Source: Daedaleopsis sinensis
Taxonomy: Eukaryota; Basidiomycota; Agaricomycetes; Polyporales; Polyporaceae
Direction: 5' to 3'
Assembly: GCA_033807695.1 (NCBI GenBank)
Contig: CM066310.1
Coordinates: 2,728,001-2,792,000 of the forward strand
Length of the DNA: 64,000 nt
Of this stretch, positions 33,561 through 44,094 are shown in pieces. The notes under the pieces were generated by a model. It was not told where the DNA came from. It ran no database searches and saw only the letters and a program-made list of their open reading frames with translations. Each line of letters begins with the position of its first letter. The first letter of the stretch is position 1. A program made the translations under genes and the position numbers.

Positions 33561-33863
33561 CACTCCACGAGGTTCGTGTTGGGACTCTTCCTGTGCTGCG
33601 CATCTGTGTCAACAACCGTGTTTGTCCCTGTAGTCGTGTATACGACCGAATACCGAGCGCTCCCCGACTGCGGACTTCTTACCGCAGCCTCCAATCCGCG
33701 TCCGAGCATTGAGGCGAAGCACCAATCATCCTATATGTCCACCCACTGGTCAGATCAATGTCTGCTTAGCCACACCACCTGTCGCATACCCCGCGTTCAA
33801 CCCACCGGGGTCGTCACTGCACCGGTACCCAGATTACCTCTTGCCGGTACCGCAGCTGGCGGT
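33561..33863 (+). repeat. Dispersed direct repeat, copy 1 (about 303 bp)
   Basis: Nearly identical to 36600-36905, same orientation, with a 3-bp indel and scattered substitutions. It carries an open plus frame with a hydrophobic start in both copies, but the opposite strand has a splice-donor-like GTAAGA in both. Which strand, if either, is coding is unclear. Confidence 0.85.
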
Positions 33864-34068
33864 ACCCGTGGTGGTTCAACAACAGCTGCCAGGAAGGGTC
33901 CTTCTCAGGACTGCCACGCTGTCGAAGGACCCAGGGAGCGGAAGCGTCCACCTCGTTCCGGGGTCTGCCATACAGCCGTCCACACGCAGTGCCCTGGCCG
34001 GATCACGTTGAACATGCCATGATGTTATATGCTCCCGTGCTAGTATGTAGACCGCAAGCATTACGCGC

Positions 34069-34822
34069 CTATAGCATGAGCGCTATAACGACCCCGAACA
34101 CCATGATACCGCACGACAGCCTCGCTGGTATGCCGGCGGTCGCGCTGTTGGGGGAGACCGGCTTAAGTGTGATTCCCGCCATCATGCATGAGGCTCGATA
34201 CACTGCCAGTGTCGCCCCAGATGAAAAAATCACAGTGTCAGGATGGATAAGATGCAACAGTCACGGTGACGGCTCGCCGTGGCACGCGCAGAGACCACGG
34301 AGAAGGTGACGTACTAGCAAGGGACTGGTTTGCCTCATCCCGGAGGGAGGAGTCCATCTGAACCGCACATCGGAAGCACGAGATGAGGCTGTCCTGTATC
34401 GAATCGGTGCAAAGACAAGCCGTATCTCGCATGCAGCTCTAGCGAAGCTTCCAGTAAGTACGTGAGCGTGACCACGCGATGATCTCAGAGCAACTCACTT
34501 TGCCAGTACTGACAACATGTGAGCAGCTGGGTTGACACTGTACATGAGGGTTGTCGCAGCAGTCAGCGGATAACGGGTCGGAGAAATGTGGGTATGCACC
34601 TGCTCCGGGATGGTGTCAAGATCTACTTTGGACGATGATCGTTCTGCAAAAGCTATTTGAGCTGGCTCGGCGCGAGTAGCGTGGGCAGTCGCAGCAACTA
34701 GTTTTGGAGGTTTTATCATTAGCATGAGACTCTCTAGTTGCGTCTCCGAATTACTAGGCTGTGAGCTTACCAAGTTGGGCGACCAGTATTGCAAGTGTTG
34801 CCAGGGAGAATGTGGAGTACAT
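34069..34822 (-). CDS. Small secreted 8-cysteine GPI-anchored-type protein (A1)
   Basis: Exons 34822-34771, 34697-34600, 34537-34499, 34438-34315 and 34202-34069 give 148 residues. The N-terminus is a signal peptide (MYSTFSLATLAILVAQL) and the C-terminus a hydrophobic GPI-type tail (MVFGVVIALML). Between them are eight Cys arranged C-x3-C, C-x6-C-x-C-x10-C-x2-C and one late Cys, which recalls CFEM-like surface proteins. Exon count, exon 3 length (39 nt) and all intron phases match the paralog at 54-55 kb, although the sequence has diverged strongly. It is likely a cell-surface or wall protein; its function is unknown. Confidence 0.78.
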
Positions 34823-35344
34823 GATGGCGTTCGAGGGAACCAAGAGTTGAAAGCAAGATACAACCCACGAACCTGCCTTTTAATGACTACCACTGTGATC
34901 GCAGTTGGATCGCAGTGTGAGTTGACAACGCGGGAATTTGGTCGCGACCAGTAATTGTAAGCAAAGCCGCAGCCTTTCTCGGTGCTTCTGCTCAAGCGGC
35001 AATCAAGACAGTGACCAGGAATTCATCCTGTAACTGTCAAATTTAGTCTGTACATGACATTCCCAATCAGCGGTGGGATCAATGAGGGCCGCAAAGCCAA
35101 CTTTTAGAGATAAATGTAACTGTTGGACGTGGCGCGCGTGGTCTCCGAAGACGACGGAGGTGTATGTATATAGAGCACACATGTGCCTCAAGGCCGATGG
35201 GCTACTGTTATAGCGAACATTAAACATAAATCTCATCAGATATGTGTCGCCTATGACATTCAACGACAGCGACTTACCTCACGAGGTCACACTAGTCACA
35301 GGCCGCAACGAGGACCTTGCCATTCGAGCTGTGATGGTGGTCGT

Positions 35345-36155
35345 CTACAGAACGAGCGCAGCGACAGCAACGCTGACCGCGCCAATGACCGCGCCAGATG
35401 ACAACGCCGCGGTCGCCGCACCGTTGCCATTCTTCGGGAGTTCGGCGTGCTGGAGGGTGACACCCGCCAACTTGCATGCGTCCTCGTATTCTATAGAAGG
35501 GAGCGTGTGTCAGTCCCGGCAGAAGCGCAGTGAGTACAAGAGAGCAATAGATAGGGGATGAGTGGGAAGGATCAAGGACGCACGGTTGATCGCGTCCTGT
35601 GCATTGGCTTGGAGTGAGTTGTCGTTGGCTTGGGAGAGCCCACATTCGAGGCAGGAGACGAGCTGGCCCTGGAGGGTAGGAGACGAGCTGGCCCTGGAGG
35701 GTGCTGTTGCACAAACAGTCGATGTCGGTCTCGGAAAAGCTCTGTACCGCAAACGCCGAGATCGAGCACATGTTACAAGAATTGGTGTTAGCAAGCGTGG
35801 CACGTTGGACATGTGATGGGAACGAGGGCGCTCACTTTGGCGTTGTTAATGGCGGGCGAGCACTGCGACCGACACTAGATGTGGGAGCGGTCAGTCAGTG
35901 GGATGCCAACGCAAGAGAAGACACGGCCAAGCGACGTACAGCTTCAGAGATGTCTTCGAGAACAAAGCCAGTGGACTGTCTGGCGAGGAGGCCGGAGACG
36001 GTGGATCGGATGACGTGGGTGTTCGCGACAACTAGAGTTCATGTTCAGCACTCGGTAAGTCAGTGACGAGCATGAGGGCATTCTAGAGCAAACCGAGACT
36101 CACCCTGGCCCGCGAAGAGCGCGACAAAGGCGAGAGGAAGGGCCCAGGAATACAT
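35345..36155 (-). pseudogene. 8-cysteine GPI-type protein (B1), frameshifted by a 25-bp tandem duplication
   Basis: Same architecture as the intact gene at 54247-55056: signal peptide exon (36155-36104), exon 2 (36031-35940), exon 3 (35874-35836), then the Cys-rich exon and a GPI-type tail ending at 35345. In the Cys-rich exon a 25-bp unit is present twice (35654-35678 and 35679-35703), shifting the frame right after LQGQLVS. One Cys of the SC motif is also replaced by Phe (SFSETD against SCSETD). The remaining Cys-x2-Cys and GPI tail are out of frame. Confidence 0.82.
35654..35703 (+). repeat. 25-bp tandem duplication
   Basis: Two adjacent copies of GGAGACGAGCTGGCCCTGGA plus five more bases; the paralog at 54 kb has one. 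Only the last base differs between the copies. Confidence 0.92.
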
Positions 36156-36599
36156 AGCAGATACGCTGAGTCGCAAAAAGTCGGGAAGGAAAGTCTTGAC
36201 TCTTGAGTACGGCTCTGAAAGTCCGAGTTGAGGATACTGCGACAGTAGAGTCAGCTGTGGTGAAGAGCTTCCCTGGGGTACATTAGAATGTGCGTACCGA
36301 CGGCTCCGATGCAGCGGACTGCGGCGGAGTAGGACGCGGACATGTCGTGCCAGGGTAGCTATAAGCTTGACGAGGAGAGCTCGTAGCTACCACGGAAGTC
36401 GAGCCCGAACAGTGATATGCCGCTTCGATCATTCTGCAATACCACATTTAGTCAGAATGCATCGGCAGCGCGTAGCGTTGAAATGTGCGTACTCTCCGAT
36501 TGTCTCTTGTTCGATTCATTCGATTCATAAGTCGACTGGTATACATTTTGCGTCGGCAGTGCGGAGGACGAGCGAGATGAACTCGAGAATGACATGCAC

Positions 36600-36905
36600 A
36601 CCTGCACGAGGTCCGTGTCAGAACTCTTCCTGTGCTGCGCATATGTGTCAACAGCTGTGTTTGTCCCTGTGGTCGTGTATACGACCGAATACCGGGCGCT
36701 CCCCGACTGCGGAATTCTTACCGCAGCTTCCAATCCGCGTTCGAGGATCGAGGTGAAGCACCAATGGTCCTATATCATGTCCAGCCACTGGTCAGATCAA
36801 TGTCTGCTTAGCCACACCACCTGTCGCATACCCCGCGTTCAACCCACCGGGGTCGTCACTGCACCGGTACCCAGATTACCCCCTGCCGGTACCGCAGCTG
36901 GCGGT
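36600..36905 (+). repeat. Dispersed direct repeat, copy 2 (about 306 bp)
   Basis: Partner of 33561-33863. Together the two copies bracket genes A1 and B1, at a spacing of about 3 kb. Confidence 0.85.
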
Positions 36906-37121
36906 GTTGCCGCTGCAGACCTCTCATTCACCCCTCCTAGGATGCGGTATAGACGTCCCAGGCTCTCGGCTCCAAAGTCTAGAGGATCGTGAGTTGCGCA
37001 GTCCAGAAGGTTCATCGCATCCGCACAGCGGCGGCACGAATGAGGGAGGGACCGACATGCGTCACGGTGCTGCATCAAAGACGCCCGCTGCATGCCTGCA
37101 GAGCCGCAATATCCGCGACAC

Positions 37122-37167
37122 TACAGCTGTTTCTGAAATGTTTGTCAATCGAACTCCGCCACACGCG
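37122..37167 (+). repeat. 46-bp fragment of a dispersed repeat
   Basis: It starts TACAGCTGTTTCTGAAATG and matches the reverse complement of 50693-50738, where it adjoins the 142-bp repeat shared with 46 kb. Confidence 0.8.
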
Positions 37168-37850
37168 CATCACAGAATCCGCCGCCAGATTGCGTTGCTG
37201 GTGAGGCGTGTGAGAATGCCCTTCCATACGAAGAGAATAGTATCGTTAGATAAGCGCGTTGTAAGCAGAGTGACTATTACCACCCATGAGAAATGCATCA
37301 TAAACACGTACAAATATCTTGCCGCTTACCATCATCTCGTCTCGATCCCGGGCAGATTGCAATCCAATGGCAATAACATTGCGTCTCCTTCCCTCTGAGC
37401 ATGCGACTCTTGACTTCCATGGCTCTCATCTGCAGACTCAGGCGACGGACTCGGCGCCATGATCGGACACTACTACGGCTCAGGCTCACTGGGCTTTGTG
37501 ACAACGCCTCGGATCTGGCGACGGCGGCTCTGCCAGTGGTACTAGTCAGCACTCGGGCTCGGACTCGGAGGTCTAGCGTGTCACCATTCAACATCTCACG
37601 GCGACTCGATGGCGGTACTGGTAATGTACTGTCCATCCGGAGTGCCAGGCTGAGTGTGGAAGGGGCGATGTGATGGGTACTACTGCTAGTCGAAGAGATT
37701 CACTGGCGAGGCCGGTAGAAGGAGAGGTACGAGCACGCAGTGTATCTCTTTCACGATCCTGTAGACTCGGACAGGCTCTTCAATTATGACATTCCCCCAC
37801 ACACGTTATCCTCGCTCTGAGTATACGGTCTTGCTACGGTGATGTATTAC

Positions 37851-38434
37851 CATGGACTCCGTCTTCATGCCCTCCGTGGTCACTTTCTGACTGCGTCTGA
37901 ACGAACTGCCCCCCCCTGTATCTGCACCTGTACCTCTGATGTTCTTGGCTTGTTTCTGGAGGAATGCTAGTGAGTAACATCGTCGCCATCCCTCTATCAT
38001 TGAATATCCATACCTTGGCTCGTTCCGCTCGGCACAGTCTTCTGTAGATGTGTCGAGAATACCTCTTCCATTTTCCAGCGTCGTCTTCTGTGTCTGGCTC
38101 GGTCAGGGACTCTGAGTCGCTGGGATGTTCATTGGACACACTGCGCCCGAGAGCTTCAGTGTGGTCATGTTCGCGACTGCGTCGTCGCTTTCGTGATGTG
38201 GGGGTCTCCTCTACATTGATCATGACCTGAGTGTGGCTGAGAAGCTGTAGGTGCTTGTGTTCGACCGACTCGGATTCGACTTGGATGGAGACTTCGACCT
38301 GCGAATGTCACTGTCAGTCGGTTTCTCTGCGCCTCTTGCGTTGGATTTACCTTTACTTCGTGATCGCCCGCTGCAGCCTGAGCCTGAGGTTTGGCCACCA
38401 CAACTTCCTCTTGATCCATGCCGGGTTGTTGCAC
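37851..38434 (-). CDS. Unknown charged protein, divergent from Plavaka-2 (3' end unresolved)
   Basis: Exons 38434-38351, 38298-38014 and 37955-37851 join in phase to at least 158 codons, with a further GTAATA donor at the end. The protein starts MQQPGMDQEEVVVAKPQAQ and carries a basic stretch (SRKRRRSREHDH) and acidic Ser-rich runs. No domain is recognised. It begins about 170-270 bp from the 5' end of the second Plavaka copy and reads away from it, so it may be an accessory gene of that element. Later exons towards 37.4 kb are possible but unsupported. Confidence 0.5.
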
Positions 38435-41400
38435 AGTATGGACGATGGAAACTTAGTGAGCTCGGAGGACTGAGTGCGAAGATTTAGACGCGCTGAGCGT
38501 TGAGGCTGGAGACTCGAACGTCTCGACGCATTCTCACGGTGTCTCTTCCTTCAACTACGACTTCGAACACCTTCCTCCCCTTCCGCTCAACCAAAGGCCG
38601 CTAGTGCTCTTGTATTCTGGAGTATCCGATGATCTATGCTGGGATTCACCCTGTACGTCATTTCACATCCAGAACTTTAGGCTTCAGCACGGTCTCATCA
38701 AGCATTTCAGGTCGGACCAGAAATGCCTGTGCGGTGCTTCCTTCACACAGGCCCGTTATTTGAGCCGGCACAAGAAGACCTGTGAAGTCGTACTTCGAGA
38801 GGCTGAGAGGGTAGTTAAGTCTGCGCGCGCCGCAGCCGCCCAGGGGGAGAAAAGGTCGGCCCCTGCAGACGCGTCAACCGATACCCCGCCGGCGAAGCGA
38901 GTTGTATCAATGGTATGGCCATCTATCATGCCTATTGGATGAGACATCTATTAACTTTACCGTAATAGCCATGGAACCGACCTATGAGACGCCGCGAGAT
39001 TCAGGGTGCTGAGGCAGGATGTTCAATGCCACAACAAACTGTATGTTACGTCCACTCTCGCTACACAACGCTGGCACTGACTTAAACACGCTACTGATAG
39101 GACCCGGGGACGTCGAACTCGGCACCCGACTTCGACATTCTTGACCTCACTGCCGGCGTCGCGGAGGAGCCTGAGCCTGGGGTACGCTTCACCCGAAGTG
39201 GACGTAAATCAAGGCCATCCCAGAAGGTTCGCGATATGCTGCCCGAAGCCGATGGTACTGGTGGCCTTTCAGGGCCAGCAGGCGAAGCTGTAGACAACAC
39301 TGCGACCGCTTCCAGTGGCCTTCGGCGTGTGGTTTTGCTAGTCACCGAACGGCTGTACTCAACCGCTAACCGGTTTGGACTTCGGCGCTTCTACAAACGA
39401 CGTCCGCACCGTGCACCCGATACGACGATCATCATGGAAACTCGATATACTCCCATCGCTACTAGCCAACTCGCAGCTCAGCCATCACCCAAACGCACAG
39501 TGAACGAGATAGTCTATCCGTACCCTAATCTGTCGACATTTCTTATGGCCCACTATCATGCCTCATCACCGACGAAATCACTTGAAGATCTGAACGCGCT
39601 GCAAGCGCTGATGGAGCGGGACGACTTCCTTCAAGAAGACGTCAAGGGTGCGCAGTGGTCGAAGTACAACACTCTCCTCGAGCAGATTAGCGCCACAGAT
39701 GACAACCCCTTCCTCGACGAACGCGATGGTTGGCGCCAGAGCCTTGTTACCATCGGTATTCCTTCAGGGGTCAAACCTACCCAAGCATCTCGACGCGAGG
39801 AGGCCGCTGCGCAGCGTCGCTTCACCCGTCATCAACACGGCCCGGATATCGCACCCTCACACACACTCCCAGGGCTGCACTTCACGCTCCCGACTCCGTT
39901 CTGGCACAAGAGCATCATGGCCGAGATTGTCAAGACACTGGCGACGGATCCTGCATCGAAGCGGTTTGTGTTCGATCCCCACTACGTGGAGCATGCGCGT
40001 AGCGATGGAGAGGGATACGAGCGTGTATACGGCGAGGCATACCACTCCGAGTCTTTTGTGCAGGAGGATATCCGGCTACAGAACTCACCACGCGAGCCGG
40101 GCTGTGACCTCCCCCGATGCATCGCCATGGTCATGTTCTGGTCAGACGCCACCCAGGTAACTCAATTCGGTCAGGACAAGGCTTGGCCCAACTACATGTA
40201 CTTCGGGAATCAGTCCAAGTACGAAAGAGCGCGACCGTCGGCGTGCGCAGGACACCATATGGCATATTTTCTTTCGGTGAGTCGTAGTGATTATCTCTTT
40301 GAATAGCACATAATCTGAGCATTGAACTGCGTGCCCACCGGCTATCGCTGTGGATAGCTGTCCGACGCAATCCACAGTTTCATACGTGACAAGACAGGGA
40401 AGTCACCCAGTCCCCAACTCCTCGCGCACTGCCGCAGGGAATTGTTCCATGCGCAGTGGAAGATCTTACTCGATGCCGATTTTGTCCATGCATACGAGCA
40501 TGGCGTGGTCGTTGATTGTGCGGATGGTGTACGTCGCCGTATATATCCTCGAATATTCTCATACTCTGCGGATTACCCCGAAAAGTATGTTGCACATACA
40601 CTACTGAGCGGGCGGCCCTGTTGACTGTCCTGCGTCTCTATTAGAGTACTCATCGCCACGGTGCGCGATAAGGGAAAATGTCCATGCCCTCGCTGCTTGG
40701 TGACCTTTGAAGATATACCGGCGCTAGGGGAAGCAAAGGACCGAGCTCGTCGTGTTGAGGCTGCCCGAGTAGACGACGCGCTCCATCGCGAGCGGATCCA
40801 AGATGCACGACAGCTGATCCATGAAGATGGCTATGTCGTCAACAGCGACAAGGTCGAGGAGCTCCTTCAACCGGAGTCCCTGGTGCCCACGGTGGTGAGG
40901 CTCGCAGACCGCTGTATAAATGATTCTAAACTCACTTGTGCCCCACGGTTCATGGCAGAATGCGTTCACAGCTGCTCTTCACCCATTCAACTTCGAGTTT
41001 CGTGAACTACTCGTGGTCGACCTTATGCACGAGTACGAGCTCGGCATATGGAAGAGTCTCTTCGCGCACCTCGTTCGAATCCTCGAGTGTGTGGACAGCG
41101 GTATGGTGGAAGAGTTGAACAGACGGTAAGGGCTCAGCCATAGTACTGCCAATCTTGAACTCAATCTGAGTAAATGTGCAGGTTTCGCGAGGTTCCTTCT
41201 TTCGGACGCTCGACTATTCGAAAATTCGCACACAACGTCGCAGATATGAAGCGGATGGCTGCACGCGATTTTGAAGATATACTTCAGGTGTGTCGCATCG
41301 CCAGTATATCTTGCGACTTGTATGATAATGGAAGTTTGTGCGTGCAGTGCGTAATCCCTTGCTTTGAGGGACTCGTGACATCCCCGCACAACGAGTCCAT

Positions 41401-42794
41401 CCTGCGGCTGCTGTACCACATGGCGTACTGGCACGCACTTGCCAAGATGCGCCTTCACACTGATACATCCCTCACACTTCTCGATAATTCCACCACGGTT
41501 CTTGGCCAAGCGCTTCGCCACTTCACAACGGTCACCTGTGCCGCATTTGAGACCAAGGAGACTCAGTCAGAATATCAAGCACGAAGCCGCGCGGCAGCAG
41601 CTCGTCGCACGGCTCGATTCACGGGAAAATCGGGGAATACACCTATCGGCGGCCGACGTCAAAGAAGCTACAACATGAAAGTAATCAAATTGCACTTTCT
41701 AGGCGACTACGTTCACTTCATCCGACGCAAGGGAACCACCGACTCTTACACCACGCAGATTGTGAGTCTCTTTCCCGCTACAATAAGCTTACCTTGTGCT
41801 AGTCCTGGCCCGTCTAAATGCTACGTACAGGGTGAGCACGAACATCGCCGCCTGAAGGTCCGACGAAAGCGCACCAATTTCATCAACCCGGATCAACAAA
41901 TGGTCAAGATCGACATCCGTGAGAGTGCAATGCGGCGCATCGCGCAGGAGCTGGTCTCAGTCGGTGTTCATGTTGCTGGGACTGAGCTCGAGATTGGCAA
42001 TTCTGACACCCACGCTCTTGAGAGCACTCACACTACCCCCATCCGGCCTTCCGAGCACCACTCCGTTGCCAAGAGCGAGCGCAACGTCGTATCTCTGCGC
42101 GCGTGGCAACTTGAATGCCCCGACGATGACGCCGTTCAGGTTAGTAACGTTCTCCGTGATGCAGCCGTATACGTCGCTAGTATCCGCTCACAACACAATT
42201 ACAGGGATTTGCCGGGAATCTGCGGGCACATCTTGCTGAGAGTATGGCCGCGCTATTCCCTGGAGATGATCATGATTCACCCGGCACCTTTGTTGTGATC
42301 GACCAGGACCGGATCTACGAGCATGCGACAATGCAGGTCAACTTCACGACATACGACCTCCAGCGCGATCAGGACATCATTCATGTGAACACGTCGAAGA
42401 CTGGGATCATGGTCTACACTCCCGGGGCTTCTGCAGATGAGCCCACTGCTCTGGACCATCCTTGGTCATATGCCACTGTCCTCCGCATCTTTCACGCCAA
42501 TGTTGTCTATGTTCACGGCCCTGGGATCATCACCAAACAGCGTGTCGACTTCGTATGGGTGCGATGGCTCGAAACAGATCCATCCATCCGCTCGGGGACG
42601 GCCCATTCCCAACTCGAACGTGTCTCGTATGTCCCCTTTGAAACTGGGCTTTGGGGTGACACGTTCGGTTTCATCGACCCAGCTAGTATCATCCGCGGCT
42701 CACATTACATCCCTGCATTCCATCATGGACGTACTGCTGATCTGCTCCGTCCCTCCATCGTCCGCGAGGCACGTGGAGATTGGAAATACCACTA

Positions 42795-43478
42795 CATCTG
42801 CAAAAAGTCATTTGCATTGGATAGTATTGGAAGCATTGAAATATCATGCTTGTATTACACACACTTGTAATACATCCAATACCGTATAATACTTGGCTGG
42901 TATTGTGAGGTATTGAAAATTAGCCTGCAACTTTTGGGAGCTTCAGAAGATTGCCTGACTATTATAGACACTTGCAAGGACTCCGAATGTCTCCAGGAAG
43001 ATATGTGAGAGACACTAGGAGTCAATCATATATTGTATCTTAGAATATGGCTTAAACTAGGTCACCAAAAAAGCATATATAACACAATATATTTGATTGA
43101 ATGTATAGCCCTAATGGTATAGTGGTAAATGATAATGCAAGGATTTGAACGATGTGGTTGTTGGTTCAATCCCTCAAGCAACAGCCTCAATAGTTGTGGC
43201 GGAAGGGTATATCCGAGTCCAGGAGAGTGGGCTGAGAGGTGTGGGTGGGTGGTGATAATGTTTTGGTCTGGTCGGGCGATCAACTAGTATTCATTCCCTT
43301 TTTAGGCCTGATATTGGAAGGGTTATGTGTGCTTGCAATCCAAAAACCATAATTATATGTCATTAAAACGCACTAAGATGCCGTGGGATGCCTCTCAATT
43401 TTGGCCCCGGTATTGGACGTATTGTGAGGTATTGGTGGCATTTCAATGCCCTGAAATGCATATGACTTTTTGCAGATG
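42795..43478. mobile_element. Non-autonomous Tc1/mariner-type MITE (684 bp)
   Basis: Both ends carry the inverted repeat CATCTGCAAAAAGTCAT (one mismatch in the outer 23 bp), flanked on each side by TA (42793-42794 and 43479-43480), the target duplication of Tc1/mariner elements. Removing the element and one TA restores an open reading frame and a normal splice donor in the host transposase gene. The interior is AT-rich with no transposase, repeated ATTGG/ATTGTGAGGTATTG motifs, and a tRNA-like promoter pair. Confidence 0.92.
43107..43185 (+). other. tRNA-like A box and B box inside the MITE
   Basis: TGGTATAGTGG at 43115-43125 fits the pol III A box, and GGTTCAATCCC at 43163-43173 fits the B box, 48 bp apart as in a tRNA gene. 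A full cloverleaf does not form convincingly, so this may be a tRNA-derived SINE fragment or decayed tRNA gene rather than a functional tRNA. Confidence 0.55.
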
Positions 43479-44094
43479 TACGTCAACCGGTGAGAGATGC
43501 ACCGCTAGAATCTAATATATAGCCTTTCTGACCACCTCCGACCCTCTTCCTTCTCTCTTCATTATCTGGCGCAGCTTCGTGGATCGCGATATGTTCGTCC
43601 GTCACCTCGGTTGTGGAGTTGGACACCTTGGGCTCGCAGCAAACTCCGTTGAGAATTGGCAGCCTTCCGATTATCAATTCGATATCCCTGTTGACGAGTC
43701 AGAGGGTGAGCCAGAGGGTGCTCACCTCGCCGGTGGACTCGAACCATTGGACGATGATGGACTAGGTGAAGAGGAGGAACAGGACTATTTAGAGGAAGAG
43801 AGCAATACGCTCGCTGTAGATGCTCAATATGATGATCTGTGAAACTGACTTGATCTTAGTGCAACATCATTTACTGGTTGAAGTAGCAGATACATTTAAG
43901 TTGAGAGCCCATTTGGACACGACTTTAGGAGCCACCTCTGAGTTGCCATCCGAGTCGACGCGACCAGACACGGTCACCTGACCGATAGTACCTACTACGT
44001 TCGGACTTTAAAATCAACTGTATAGTTGACTTCAGCCACCTGCTCATGAGCTACTGGACTCTGACACGATCCATCGCTGGTCAGACGCACAACC

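Larger units (their letters stand above)
38604..43842 (+). mobile_element. Second Plavaka-like DNA transposon, disrupted
   Basis: A plus-strand transposase gene with the same general plan as the element at 26-29 kb but only distant sequence. Its coding sequence near the C-terminus is interrupted by a 684-bp MITE. Ends of the element were not found. Confidence 0.75.
38700..43842 (+). pseudogene. Plavaka-like transposase, interrupted by a MITE
   Basis: Near the 5' end is a finger-like CGASFTQARYLSRHKKTC. The main exons encode FVFDPHYVEHARS, QFGQDKAWPNYMYFGNQSKY, CRRELFHAQWKILLDADFVH, RRIYPRIFSYSADYPEK, a CPCPRC motif, NFEFRELLVVDLMHEYELG, and a GDYVHFIRRKGTTDSYTTQ segment followed by EHEHRRLKVR. 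These recur in basidiomycete transposon proteins. Introns have normal GT-AG borders. The C-terminal exon reads up to WKYHY at 42794, where the MITE begins; coding resumes after the MITE at 43479, and the last exon (43575-43842) has FVDRDMFVRH. The start codon was not resolved. Confidence 0.8.

Noticed and set aside
33558..34022. Plus-strand secreted-looking protein with a hydrophobic N-terminus
   Set aside because: The frame lies in a repeat and runs into sequence antisense to the next gene; the second copy diverges after the repeat, so only the repeat was reported.
43107..43185. Functional tRNA gene in the MITE
   Set aside because: A and B boxes fit, but the acceptor and anticodon stems do not pair convincingly.
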